NCBI RefSeq assembly: GCF_003573695.1
Contig: NC_039360.1
Coordinates: 57,951,830-58,015,829 of the forward strand
Length of the DNA stretch: 64,000 nt
Source of the DNA: Papaver somniferum
Taxonomy: Eukaryota; Streptophyta; Magnoliopsida; Ranunculales; Papaveraceae
Direction: 5' to 3'
Below are positions 45,539 to 57,883 of the stretch, in pieces (position 1 is the stretch's first letter; the number at the start of each line of letters is the position of its first letter). A program made the translations under genes and the position numbers. The notes beneath the pieces are model-generated. The model saw only the letters and a program-made list of their open reading frames with translations. It was not told where the DNA came from and ran no database searches.

Positions 45539-47080
45539 GTGATGTGTTGTATTACTTAATCTAGTATAATAGACATCAATTTTTTTGATTTCTTTTATTG
45601 ATTGTATTGGTCTATTATGAATAAAACTATTATGAATAAAATTATTTGATTAGTAATTTTTCTTGTGATAGTTTTTGGTTTACATAGCATGTGCTTAATT
45701 GCTTTTATCTTATTTCTATGTACGTTTATGGGATGTTTGATTTCAGTTTTACTACCTTAATATTCGATCTCATATATGGTGAACCCTCATGGTTTGGGTG
45801 ACTTTTTGATTTAGCGGGATTAAGTTCTAGCCCTAGTAGGTAGGCTTTATCAAAAGAGTATGAGGGGTTCTAATAGATACAATATATGAAAAAGTCACAA
45901 TATGTTGAATCGGTTTGGTTTAGCATAAAAACATTTTTTTCGACGGTTTTCAACTTTTGCTTGAAATTGTTAAAAATGGTTTTCAACCTTTCTCTGGTAA
46001 AGGTTGAGGTGTGTTGTTATTCTTTTGTTTATTCATAAGGATGACAACGCGGTGATATTTCCATATCAATTCTACCTGGACGAAGATGTTATCATATTGG
46101 AGAAGTGGATGCGAAATTTGAGGTAACAATCTTGTTAGTTAATTGTTTTCCTGTTTAAGAAAAGCCTGAGTTTATATTATATATATTTGTTGCTTTTGCT
46201 TAACAAAATTTAGGTTCAATTGATATTTATTCCATGATGTGTGTGTGTGGATGTGTGTTTCAATTGGTTCCTGTTAAGAAAAACTATTGTTATCTTGCTT
46301 TATTGTGTGGTATCAATCATTTAGGCTTACAAAATTTCAGTACAATTGATGTGTGTGTGATTCAATTGGTTCTGGTTAAGAAAAACTATTGTTATCTTGC
46401 TTTTGTATAGTTTCAATGGTTTAGGCTTACAAAATTACGGTGCAATTGCGGTGCTTTTAATATCTATGTTGTTTCAATTGCTTCTGGTTGAGGTGAATAA
46501 TTATGCAAGTTGATTTATGTTGGTTTGTATGAATTATTTATGGCTTAACGAAATAATATGTGTACGAGATGAGTTGTTTAGTCCAATTCGATTTCGTATA
46601 AGAAATTAAGTTAATTCTGATCTTAGTTTGTCTTATCGAAGTGAGGTTTCGGTTATTCAAGTCTAATCGAATGCCTAAACAAGGAAATGCTAGTTAACTA
46701 ACCTAGTATTTGGTTTGTTTAAAATTGAAAGGTCTAAGTTTATGGATAATTAGAACCTGATGAGAAAAATGGAGTATATCTTTATTTTGGTCTTACCGAA
46801 TTAAGCGGTTGTTTTTGAACAATCGGTTTAGCAAAGGAACTAATGTGATTAGTTATTTTTGGTTTGCTAAAATAAATGGGAAAAATTGTTTCGGGCACTT
46901 CCTTGGTAACATATCAAAATAAGACTACTTGTAGTTTCGGTTTTGATATTGTTTATCAGAACATGATGTGTGGAACCCTCGTGCCTAACTCTACAGGTTT
47001 GCAAGTCTATTATGAGATTTGTAAGATTCTTTTCGTGTTGCCCTTTATTTTTTCGTTTCTTTGTCATTTTTGTGACAAAA
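45539..47080 (+). other. Conserved non-coding region of element H
   Basis: No long ORF. Segments are shared with element J: GACTTTTTGATTTAGCGGGATTAAGTTCTAGCC (45805; 52218), TTTCTCTGGT[AG]AAGGTTG (45990; 52420), and repeated GGTTAAGAAAAA / GCTTA[AC] words at 46140-46500 in units of about 115 bp. Confidence 0.6.
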
Positions 47081-47449
47081 AGGGGGAGAAATATATGGAG
47101 TAAACAAGTGATACTGACATTGATTTTATATTAATTGGTATCACTAAGGAAAAGAACATTGGTACTTGAATGTTTTATCTAACGAAAGAGTGAAAACACA
47201 GACTAAGGGGGAGTAACATGTCATATTGATTGGTATAACAAAGATGTGCAGATTGAATATCTACCTATCTTCCTTAGGGGGAGTATTAGCTTTGTTATTA
47301 TAATGTCAACAGTGGCATTTTCAAGGATTGAATGTAAGCAGTTTTACTGTGTTGTTGAATCGGGAATCAAGCGGAGTGTAATGAATTTTTGTAATTTGTT
47401 TATCCATATGATGTAAGAGTTTTGCCACTAAAATGGACAAAGGGGGAGA
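47081..47449 (+). other. Series of polypurine tracts before the 3' LTR of element H
   Basis: AAAAAGGGGGAGAAA at about 47081, AAGGGGGAGTAAC at 47205, TAGGGGGAGTATT at 47276, and the terminal AAAGGGGGAGA at 47439-47449 adjoining TGTTAG. Element J has the same series (55732, 55831, 55926, 56094). Multiple PPT copies upstream of the 3' LTR are described for Sireviruses. Confidence 0.75.
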
Positions 47450-47450
47450 T

Positions 47451-49390
47451 TGTTAGAGCATTGCTCGGTTGAACCCACCAAGTGTTGGTATGTCAAGTTC
47501 GGTTGTCATATTTTAGTGAATCAAAACTCATATTAAGAGTCGCTTGATTATGTACTAGAGTTAAATTTCGTATAGTTTAGCTTAAAAGCATTAGGATATG
47601 AGACATTACAAGTATTGCGAAGTCTTGAAGATGTGAAGAAGCAAGGAGCTACAACGACAACAATCATCCTTCCACATGAGGTTAGTGATATTTGACTTGA
47701 ACTGTTTCATTCCCTAACATATCTTTCAAGTCGTGCTTATTGAAAACATAACTGCGAAGCATATATGAACTCTAGATAAACATAGTATTAAGGAGTACAA
47801 TATGAGGTTTATTGCTTAACCATTAAACTTTGTAGATAAGACATCTCCATAATCATTTAAATGTTATTGTGATTATGTATGGGTATGAGGTGAGGATTTC
47901 ATCCTAGGGAATAATGTTTACATGTGTTCTAAGGAAGTAAGTTCATAAACTTGTTTGTGAACCGAAAAGGAAACTGCCAGGAGTTATTGGTTTTTTTATT
48001 CATTGCATATCTTATGAACAACCAATATGTGTGATAAAGTATAACCGCTCACAACTTGTTGTGTTCTTGGTAGAACTATTCACAAAGTCCTGACTTTTGT
48101 ATTGGTATAACTTTTATTAGTAAAACCAATCTTAAGTAATCACCTTTGGTATGATCGGATTATGTCTGCCTTGGGGAAAGGGAACCGATCCTTGTAAGGG
48201 AAAGGGAACCAATCCTAGTAAGGGAAATGGAACCGATCCTTGTAAGGGGTGCAGTACATCAAGGGGAACCGATCCTTGTATGGGGTGCAACAAGGTTTAA
48301 AGCAGAAAGCGGAACCGATCCTATGGACATGTGCAACACATATAAGTTAGATACCATATATATGTGGGAAACCGATCCTAGTACCTAGTCAACCGAATCT
48401 TTGGGAATCTAGTGTGACTATGCGTAGTACTCACATGGACGTAGAACCGAAACTTGTTTTGGTAGAACCGTAAACCCATGATTGTGATTGAATGTTGGTT
48501 TGATCAATCACATAGTTCTTGAAAGTCAGATGAACCAAATGTAAACTTATTTGGAAGTGTGGAAAATCGGTTTCAAGGTTGTAAGTGTGAAAGAGAACTT
48601 ACAAAAGTAAAGATTTCGACAAACTTTGAACACGTGCTGTGAATCTTTATTTCTATAATTGTTCAAAGATATTCCTTAACGGCTAAGGGAAGAGAATCCC
48701 AAGACCGAAACACAGTTAAGCTAAGAATATTTTAATTAAGGTTATTAATTTCACTTTGTAGGGAAATTACAGAATTAGTAAAGTGCATTTACTGATTAGA
48801 TTTTCCAAGAGATTTCGATTGTTATTTTTGGACAGAGCATTTCCAGGAATTATGGAAACCGAATTTGTGCTTTAATAAATATCTTGAAAATATTTTCGGT
48901 TTTGGAAATTCCTTGGTGTCCAAACTTCCTTGTCTATAAATACACGAAGTTTGCCTTTCTAGCAAACTAATCCTTCGTAACAACAGACTTCCTCTTTTGT
49001 CTTTGTTACTGGTGTATCCGCCTATCGGAGAGGAGAGTAATCTAATTAGGTGAAATCTCTTATGGACGCTCGTTTTAAAGTCTTCTTTGGGATTGAGAAG
49101 CTCTAGCGCGACCCGTTGGTGGGAAACTAGATAATTGCGGTTTATCTTTGTTTTCGATTGATTTGATTGACTAATGGTGGTTGAAATCTGATTGCAACTA
49201 GTTTGTTTATTCTTGAGAATCTTCTCTTCTGATATAAGATTCACTCAAACTAGTTCAGAGTTTCGACAGGGATCTTTAGACTGTTGTTAGTTCTAAAGAC
49301 GATCTTGTTATAATCCATTGTTAATAGACTCCATTCTGTGCGTGATTGATCACAAGAGATTCAAGTGATTGTGTGCAGGTTTTTATTGAA
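47451..49390 (+). repeat. 3' LTR of element H, truncated
   Basis: TGTTAGAGCATTGCTCGG at 47451; follows the 5' LTR to the word GGTTTTTATTGAA (49390), where TGTGGATGGGG begins. The last ~880 bp of the LTR are missing. Confidence 0.85.
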
Positions 49391-50302
49391 GTGTGGATGG
49401 GGAAAAACGATTTGCTGGTTTTTACGGAATTGAAGAGTCAACCGTGTGGAGACTTCTTGAACCGAGCGAAATGTTGAACCTCACACAAATGCACTGCAAG
49501 AAGGGAGTGCTTTAAGTTCGAGAGATCACTCTGTAAGACCCCGGCCTAAACCAAGAACAATGGTCGTTCCAGAGTCAATTCGGTCACAAGAGAGGATGGG
49601 TTGATCTGTAGAAGGGAAGCTGAGAAATGCGTGAGATCAATGGTGATCTGAGATTGTAGGTGTGTTGTGAATTCAGCGTGAAAATGCTCTGAATGATTGA
49701 ATTTTGCTCAATTGAGAGTAATTCATGTGAGTTCGTGTAGACGAAAGATTGTCTGTATGAACTTTGATGAGAAATTGCTCGTTGGCGAATGTTGTTCGAT
49801 TGTTCGAAAAACTTCTGTCTTTTCAATCAGGATTCAGAGACATTTTATAATGCCGGAGTTGAAAACACCATGATCCCATGAAGTGTGACAGTTGCTGGAA
49901 TCAGAGAGTGGGGAAGTGGGAAATCATGTTAAACCAATTACTCATCGTTCGGAGGACTTGGTTAACTTTCAACCCACTACTTTGCTGACTCTTCCAACTG
50001 ATTGCACGACTTGCTCACATTCTCATAGTGGGTGAATACACGTGCCGTAGACCGCCAGACCAAAACCCTAGTTAATATCCCCCCATGTGACACGATTGAA
50101 ATCTCGTGATTGTGGAGTCAGTTGCTGACTTTATGGGACGATGAGTCCATGTAGCGCTGAGTTGAACATGATTAGCAAATGTTTCGAAACTCATGAATTT
50201 AATGTGTCTGCTGAGACGAGGTATCATTATAACCTAAGACGAGCAAAACTGTGTTGCTAAATTGTTGAATATTGGTAGTTGAACCAATATTCTTTGATTT
50301 GA

Positions 50303-50395
50303 GCAAATATTGCTAATTGAATAAATATTGCTGGTTCGAGCGAATATTGCTAGTTCGAGCAAATATTGCTAGTTCGAGCAAATATTGTTCTTTTG
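50303..50395. repeat. 19-bp tandem repeat CGAGC[AG]AATATTGCTAGTT
   Basis: Four to five copies in a row; looser GAGCAAA words are scattered through the whole unit (50240-50760). Confidence 0.85.
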
Positions 50396-51137
50396 ATGAA
50401 TGGTTGATAGCTGGACCAAATAAAATATTAATTTATGTTACTGACTGCTGGGACGAGCAAAATAAATATGAATATCAATCATGGAATCAACATAAAATTG
50501 TCAGAGTGTTCGAATCTGCACAGAATCACGTTTCTGCAGAGATCTGGATTCAAAACCTTAATTTTACCGAAATGATGATTTATTGCAAATCAACACGGGG
50601 CCGGTTACATTGGATTCCGGGTTCACCATATAACGCCCAGATGCTCGAATGAGCAAAAAATACCAAAGTCTCTTGAGGACCAGTTGGTGAAAGAATGATT
50701 AAATGCTGGTTTAATCATTTACTGAAATAATGCTCGTGTGAGCAAAAAATCATAAAACCTGATGTAGAAAATATGAGGGGCCGACCAAGAGGTCATGAGA
50801 CCGGCTCTTGATGGTCGTGGGACTAGTAGATGGTCGTTTGAGCGAACTTCCAATTGTTTGGAAAGAGTTCGAACCTAATATGAGCAACTGAGCAAATTAG
50901 GTTAAAATCATTAAAACATGCGAGACCAGCTGTTTGCAAGCCTCAGGGTCACCCTTGGTTGGTCAACGGGATGTGCCCGTGTCACCATAGTGTCCGTGCT
51001 TCAGTCCTGAGAATTTTGATATTTTCTGATGCACGTTTGAGCAACATTTGGAGAGAATATGCAAAATCCATGGTTTTGCTGAAACCGACAAAAATACATG
51101 AGATGATGAAAATAATAAATAAACAAGGAATCACAAG

Positions 51138-51890
51138 GTGTGGGACCGGACACGGCTAGGGCATGGCCGGCCGGCTGACACGCGGTCCCACATGCTTTTC
51201 CCAGTTTTATGTGATTTTATGTATTTTTCTTTGATTTAAAGGAAATTCCATGAAACTGGAGAGTTTGGCGAAATTAGGGAACTTCCATGAGATGAGAGAC
51301 ATAAATTAAAATATAAAATAGGGAATGGGAGTGTGGGACCGGTCAATGGCCGTGGCATGGCCAGCCGGCCAATGGGCACGGGCCCCAAGGCACTCTTCCC
51401 AATTTTATGTAATTTTGATGATTTTAGATAATTTTTCATAAAATCAAAGGAATTTGTTGAAAACCAAGATATTTTGTTGAAATCAGAGAGTTTTCATGAA
51501 ATCAGGAAACCAAACACCAAATAATAATAAAATAATGGGCGTGTGGGACCGGCTAGGGCATGGTCGGCCGGCTAGAGCCCGGTCCCACAAGTTTTTCCTA
51601 ATTTTTTTAGTATTTTCCATGATTTTAGAGAAAATACATGAAATTAGGTAATTTTGGGGAAAATTCATAAAATCAAGGAATTTTCATAATTTGAGAAGGA
51701 ATAATAAAATAATGGGATGTGAGGTGTGGGACCGGCCACGGCCAAGGCATGACCGGCCGGCCGGCGGTCCCGCGACACCTTTCCCTAATTTTATTATTTT
51801 TTGATAAAATCATGTGATTTAGATAAAAATACATGAAATTAGGTAATTTTCATGATTTTAGGGAAAATTCATAAAATCAAGGAATTTTCA
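51138..51890. repeat. Four ~170-210 bp tandem units beginning GTGTGGGACCGG
   Basis: Units start at 51138, 51331, 51541 and 51724. Each has a GC-rich head with GGCCGGCCGG or GGCCGGC-like words and GGTCCCAC, and an A/T-rich tail with TCATGAAAT and AAAATCAAGGAATTT. Base composition swings sharply within each unit. Confidence 0.88.
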
Positions 51891-54800
51891 TGAACAATGA
51901 AGAAAACTCAGTGAACAACCAGAGCACCACTAAAGATTAAGTTAATCTTTGTAATACTTAGTCTTGAGAATAGATTAATCAATTGTTGATTTATTTCAAT
52001 TTTTGTGTAATGTCTATTCAAACTATCAATAATATGAATGATTAAGCTTTTATTTAAATCTTTTGTATCATTCTTTGTGGTAGTTTCGATTGCATAGCTT
52101 GTTGTGAATGAATATCTTATGTGCTTTGTTTTCGGTTATGAGATGTTATTTCAGTTTTCACTAACCCTAATCTCCGGTCTCATATTGTGATGATCTTTTA
52201 TGATTTGTGTGACTTTTTGATTTCGCGGGATTAAGTTCTAGCCTTTTTAGATAGGCTTTATCAAAGGACATGAAGAGATACTGATAAACTCATGTGTGAA
52301 TGTGACATTGATGATTATTATCGATTTATGTTACATAAGTTGTATATTTAGCATAACATATGAGTTTCAGTTTAGGCTTTTACTATTGACACGTAATTGC
52401 TAAAACCCGTTTCAACCTTTCTCTGGTGAAGGTTGTTTTTGTTGTTGTTCATTTGTTTTGCAGTGGAATAACAACTAATATGGGGAGAGTTCTTTTTGAA
52501 CTTGTGGTTAATGATATATCTTTGAGGGGAGAGTGGTTGTGGAAATCGAGGGAAGAATTATGATTTTAATATTTCTTGATATGAAAAATAAGTTAATTCT
52601 GTTTTGTCATGTCGAAGCATAAGGTATGATTTTTGTTTTAGTTAATCGTTTATCCTGTTAAGAAAAGCTTGATTTTATTGCCTATTCTTTGCTTTTGCTT
52701 AACGAAATACGATCCAATTATTATATTTCCGTTATGTTGTATGGATTGATTGTGTGATTCAATTGTTTCCGGTTAAGAAAAACTACGTCAGTTCTAATTT
52801 GAGTTGAATGGTATCAATTGTTTTTGCTTAACGAAATAGGGATCTTTTGTTTTAGTCTCTTTGATTCGTGATAAGAGTAAACTAAGTTAATTATGATCTT
52901 AGTTCAGGCTTGTCGAAATTCAGGATTCGATTATTCAAGTCTATTCGATTCCTTGATAAGAAAAACTAGTTAACTAACCTAGTTTTTGTCTTGTCTAAAA
53001 GAAAGTCTAAGTTATTCTATGAATATTTAGAACCTGATAAGAGAAATTGAGTTAATTCTTATGTTTTTTGAGTCTTACCGAATAAAGTGATTATTGAAAA
53101 AGCGGGGGTCTAACAACCACACCCAATATTTCGATTAGCAATCTGTATGGAATAACTCCAATATACTTTTAAGAGAATCAACTAGACAGTCAGACTCAAT
53201 CTTAATAAAAGTATATAAAAGAGTTATATCTCTCTTTTGCGATTCAATACTTACCCAAGCAAATAGAAATCTGCGAGTCTAATTGAATACAAGAGAAATC
53301 ACTTGAACGGTACCAAAGACCAATGTTCAAGTATCAATCAATTTCAATCAACAACCAAAATTTGGATTTCCCAATTGATTGATTCAAACGCACAACATGT
53401 GATATTTCAATTATATAACAAAATATAATGCGGAAAAGAAATAACATAGACACCATAAGTTTTGTTAACGAGGAAACCGCAAATGCAGAAAATCTCCGGG
53501 ACCTAGTCCAGATTGAACACACACTGTATTGAGCCGCTACAAACACTAGCCTACACAAACTAACTTCGGTCTGGACTGTAGTTGAACCCCCAATCAATCT
53601 CACACTGATCCAAGGTACAGTTGTGCTCCTACGTCTCTGATCCCAGCAGGATACTACACACTTGATTCCCTTAGATGATCTTACCCACAACTAAGAGTTG
53701 CTACGACCCAAAGTCAAAGACTTTAATAAACAAATATGTATCACACAGAAAAGTCTACGTAATAGATAAATCTGTCTCCCACATAAATACCTACGAGATT
53801 CTGTTCCGTATTTTGATAAATCAAGGTGAACATGAACCAATTGATAAACCAGACTTATATTCCCAAAGAACAGCTCAGTATTGTCAATTACCTCACAATA
53901 ATTTAAATCGTATGATGGCGAAACTAGATATTGTGGAATCACAAACGATGAGACAAAGATGTTTGTGACTACTTTTATATCTTGCCTATCGGAGAAATCA
54001 ATCTCAAGTCAATCCTTACGATTGTATTTAGTACGATAGAAACAACAAGATCAGATCACACAACTATGAGAAATTAGTATCGGTTTGGCTTCACAATCCC
54101 AATGAAGTCTTCAAGTCGTTAACCTACAGGGTCTCGGTAAAAACCTAAGGTTAAAGGAGAATCGACTCTACCTAATACAACTAGTATCACACAGGAGGTG
54201 TGGGGATTAAGTTTCCCAGTTGCTAGAGTTCTCCCTTATATAGTCTTTCAAATCAGGGTTTGAAATCAATGTTAGCTTAGTAACGAAGCATTCAATATTC
54301 ACCGTTAGATGAAAACCTGATTAGATTCAAGCTAATATCTTTCAACCGTTAGATCAAAATTTAGCTTGTTACACACAAATGAAATGCACGTTTATCTAGG
54401 TTTGTGTAACCGCACCCAAACATGTACATCTAGTTGGTTCAACAGTTGTTAACCAAATGGTTAGCCATATGAGCACTTTCATATCAACCATATTCATCTT
54501 TACCACAACTAGTTCAAATGACTCAAATGAACTAGTTAGAGAGTTGCTCAATTGCTTAGATATTTATAATAGACACAATTGAAACAAAAACGATTTGATT
54601 CACTCGAATCGATTCATGAACTTTATATCCACGGTTTGCAAACTTGCATTCCTTAGTTTATATAAGTTTAAGTTCACGAATAATCGTTTTTAGAAAATAA
54701 CCAACTTAAGTATGCGGACTGGTACGCGGACTTAAGTACCCAGAATAGGTTTGTAAATAGTTCACAAACTCCACCAGATTTTCTCGGGAAGAGAACCTCC

Positions 54801-56499
54801 GACAGTACACGGGCAGGGTACGCGGACTCTGTTTCGGTTTTCCTGAGCAGTAAAGTACGCATACTTTGGTTCAAGGAATAAGGACTTATACATGTATGAG
54901 TTACCACACAATGCTTATATCCAACAATGGTTATATAATTAAACTCCCATTTCAATCATTGAAACATTCTTCGAGGACGTTATACAGGTTTTGTTCACAA
55001 ACCATTTTTCGTCAAAGCCAATTTCAAGTGATTAAAACTTATCATGACTTTCGTCACTAGTAAAGATGAACTTGGCCAAAGTGAAATCTTACCAACACAT
55101 ATTTCGAGAAATAGATAAGCGAGATAAACTCGACTCGAAATAGAAAATGTGTATAATCAAAGTCTATATAGAAAAACGACTTTTGTCTCAAGATAGGAGA
55201 TAAAGTAGGTAGACTTTTGAGTGATAGATAAGTTCAAGTCTCCAAATACCTTTTAGTCGATGAAGTTCCACCAGTTCCTTGAGTAGTTCTTCGTCTTTGT
55301 ATGATGATCGCCATGGAGTCTTGAGCTCAACTACACTTTCTATCCTAGTCCGAGACTTAGCTAATAGTAGACTAGAAATCAAGAATTATAGTTTTGATAA
55401 CTAACATTGACAAACATGCTTGAGATAGCAACGCATGCGAGTTCGACCGAGCAGTGCTCTAACAATTATACATGCATAATCGGTTCGGTTTATGACTAAG
55501 TTATCTTGGTTGATCAATCGGACTAAGGTAAAATTGCTTCGAGAAATGGTTTCATTCATAACATACTAAAATGAGAATACTTAGGTAGTTTCGATTTAGT
55601 ATTGGCTATCAATAATGGTATGTGAAACCTTCGTGCTTAACTCTTATAGGTTGTACTAGTTCTTATGGTTTGTAAGATCCTTTCGGTTTGCTCTTATGTT
55701 TATTCGTTTGTTTGTCATTTTTTGTGACAAAAAGGGGGAGAAATATATGAGTAAACAAGTGATTTTTGATCACTCGGAAGGGATATATGTGCTTAAATTG
55801 TTATATCTAACGAAAGTGAAGCATAGACAAAGGGGGAGAAACATATCATCTTGCTCTATAGTATTTCATACTACAAAAGGAGAATAACAAAAATGTTCGG
55901 ATTGAATATTTACCTAGATTTCCTTTAGGGGGAGTAAAGCTTTTGTTATTCAAATGTCAATCTCGGTATTTATTTTTTTGAATATGTGCAAGATATTGAT
56001 GTTGTTGAAATTCGGAATCAAGCGTATGAAGAATTAATTATTTTGTAATTCGTTTATCTTCATATATATTAAAGTTTTGTCACTAAAATTGACAAAGGGG
56101 GAGATTGTTAGAGCACTACTTGGTTGAACCACCAAGCGTTGGTATGTCAAGGTTGGTTGTCATATTTTAGTATCAAAACTCAATTAGAGTCGCTTGATTG
56201 AATGTACTAAAGTCAAACTTCGTTTAGGTTAGACTAGAAAGTATAGGAATGTTGAGACATACAAGTATTACCTTGAAGACATGAAGATCGTGAAGATGTA
56301 TCGACTACAATGAATACACCATCCTTCCCACCGAGGTATATTGATATTAACTTGACTTGTTTCCACTCCTATAGTTGCTTTCGAGTCGTTTAAGATTGAA
56401 AGCATAACATACGAGGTTATATTTAATATTCTAGTATTAGACTTGGTCATTTTATTATGATCAAATCTCAAGGATGAATATTTGATTACGAAGTATAAC
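51891..56499 (+). mobile_element. Element J: 3' half of an H-like element
   Basis: 51891-53089 and 55470-56105 match the internal region of element H from the end of ORF2 to the purine tract; 56106-56499 is the start of a family 'b' LTR (TGTTAGAGCACTACTTGG). It is truncated left by unit I and right by element K. A solo LTR splits it. Confidence 0.75.
53095..55464 (-). repeat. Solo LTR (family 'a', minus) inside element J
   Basis: TGAAAAAGCGGGGG at 53095 to GTGCTCTAACA at 55464, 2370 bp, TSD ATTAT at 53090-53094 and 55465-55469. The tandem motif region (54700-54850) has TACGCGGACT. Confidence 0.9.
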
Positions 56500-56703
56500 T
56501 GTTTGTATGGTAAAAATACTTCTACCTCAAACACGAATCTGATTTGATTAATTGATGATCGAACCGTTGCTTTGTTCTCCAATTGAACAGTGTTATGGGG
56601 GGGGGGTACCTGCAAAAAACCCTCCGATGCTTAAGTTAGACAGAGTTTTTCACATGAGTTTTTGTGGAGAAAATTGCTTACCTTCTAGGGTTGCGAACCC
56701 ATC

Positions 56704-56711
56704 TATTTATA
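56704..56711 (-). promoter_or_regulatory. TATA box of element K's LTR
   Basis: Minus strand CATATAAATAGATGG; about 200 bp from the LTR end. Confidence 0.65.
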
Positions 56712-56772
56712 TGTTTCAAATCAGGATCTTACCCTCATTTCGAGCTAAACATGAATTGCATTAATTTGACCC

Positions 56773-56893
56773 TGCATGCCTCATGGCATAAATTGTATTG
56801 ACTGGCCCTTGCATGCCTCCTGGTATAAATTGTATTGACTGTCCCTTGCATGCCTCATGTCATGAATTGCATTGACTGGCCCTTGCATGCCTC
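56773..56893 (-). promoter_or_regulatory. Four CATGCA (RY-type) motifs in a 37-bp repeat
   Basis: GCATGCC occurs at 56774, 56811, 56848 and 56885, exactly 37 bp apart; on the minus strand each reads GGCATGCA. The array lies 60-190 bp upstream of the TATA box. CATGCA is the core bound by plant B3 factors (ABI3/FUS3/LEC2 group). Confidence 0.75.
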
Positions 56894-57454
56894 CTAGAAG
56901 TTTCCAGAAACTTCCTCTATGTCTATGGAATTAACCAAGCCAAATAGTGCAAAGGGTTGGTCCAAACAATTTGGTGTTCACATGCCAAGCCCAAAGAGAG
57001 AAGTGTGCATAAGCCCACAGTGGGGCATAAATATCCGCAAGGCAAATCAGAAAGGGGTGGAAAAAATCCATTGAGCCATGGCTTGGCTCGTCCAGAGACT
57101 CAGTTGGCTGAGTTGACTCGGCTCGGCTCGTAAGGGTGGAAATATCATGTAGTTCAATCTTGGTGGGGTGTAAACATCCAGGGATCACGAACTATTTTAC
57201 TCCGAGAAACACATGATGAATTGTTGTTGCTGCCGGACAGAAATCGATCCAGCCGTCGGACATCACCGTCGTCGGGCATGGCCGCCGGACATGGATGTCG
57301 GCGACCTGCTGCTGCAACCGTCACCGGAAAAGGTAATTGTGCCTGAGGAGGTGACGTTAACGGAGAATACCAACGTCGCCGGCACGCCCCCGGCGACCTG
57401 CTGCTGTAACGGAGCCGTAGAAGACAACCGGTGTAGGAGAGGATGATCTGTTAA

Positions 57455-57637
57455 TGACGTCATGCTGACGTCACCGACGGAATATGCTGACAGCGTTAGG
57501 CATATTCTGACGGTGTTACGGTTAGCTGACGGCGTTGTAACGTTGGCGGAATATTCTTGGAATATACTAACGGCGTCATAACACTAACTTTATTTATGTT
57601 TGCTGACGTCATGTTGACGTCACAGTCGCTGACGTCA
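57455..57637. promoter_or_regulatory. Cluster of five TGACGTCA motifs
   Basis: Perfect 8-bp palindromes at 57455, 57466, 57604, 57615 and 57630. Two pairs are spaced 11 bp, as in TGACGTCATGCTGACGTCA. Near-copies CTGACACGTCGC and TAACGTCA follow (57643-57663). TGACG pairs are targets of plant TGA/bZIP factors (as-1 type). Confidence 0.8.
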
Positions 57638-57870
57638 CTGTTGCTGACACGTCGCTAACGTCATTGTGGGCTGATCTTAAACTTCCTTACCCTAGTTTGG
57701 GGGTTCTTGCACATGGGCTTGCACATAGAGTGCTTGCAAGGCCTAATTATCCATACTTGGCTAATAAAGGAAGAATGCTTAGTCCCAATGATCCATACTT
57801 AGCTATCAAGAAGAGTATTTTAGGCCTAAGTAAGTCCATTTTTTGGTGTAAATGTAATAGGGTACAAACA

Positions 57871-57883
57871 TCGCCCCCTCTTA
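57871..57883 (-). other. Polypurine tract of element K
   Basis: Minus strand TTAAGAGGGGGCGA directly before the LTR start TGTTTG. Confidence 0.7.

Larger units (their letters stand above)
40676..49391 (+). mobile_element. Element H: pol-less Copia-like LTR element
   Basis: 5' LTR 40676-43484, PBS 43487-43498, ORF1 43526-44703, ORF2 45089-45538, conserved non-coding region 45539-47080, purine tracts 47080-47449, 3' LTR 47451-49390 (truncated by LTR I). The internal part is 3966 bp with no protease, integrase, RT or RNase H. LTRs are about 95% alike by eye, so this is one of the younger insertions. Confidence 0.75.
49392..51890. repeat. LTR-like unit I with tandem repeats (2499 bp)
   Basis: TGTGGATGGGGAAAAACG at 49392 to GGAATTTTCA at 51890, with TG...CA ends. 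It has no coding sequence; the frames at 50317 and 51236 are not convincing. Flanks are TGAAG on the left and TGAAC on the right, but they belong to different parts of H/J-type elements, so the flanks were not originally contiguous. Confidence 0.6.
56500..57870 (-). repeat. 3' LTR of element K
   Basis: 1371 bp; minus-strand start TGTTTGTACCC (57870), end CCATACAAACA (56500). Includes a TATA box, a 37-bp repeat array, a GC-rich stretch (57200-57460, frames there are not genes) and a TGACGTCA cluster. A run of ten G at about 56597-56606 lies in the presumed U5. Confidence 0.8.

Noticed and set aside
57213..57446. GC-rich Cys-containing frame as a small protein gene
   Set aside because: It lies in the U3 of element K's LTR, is open on both strands, and has no start context or family.
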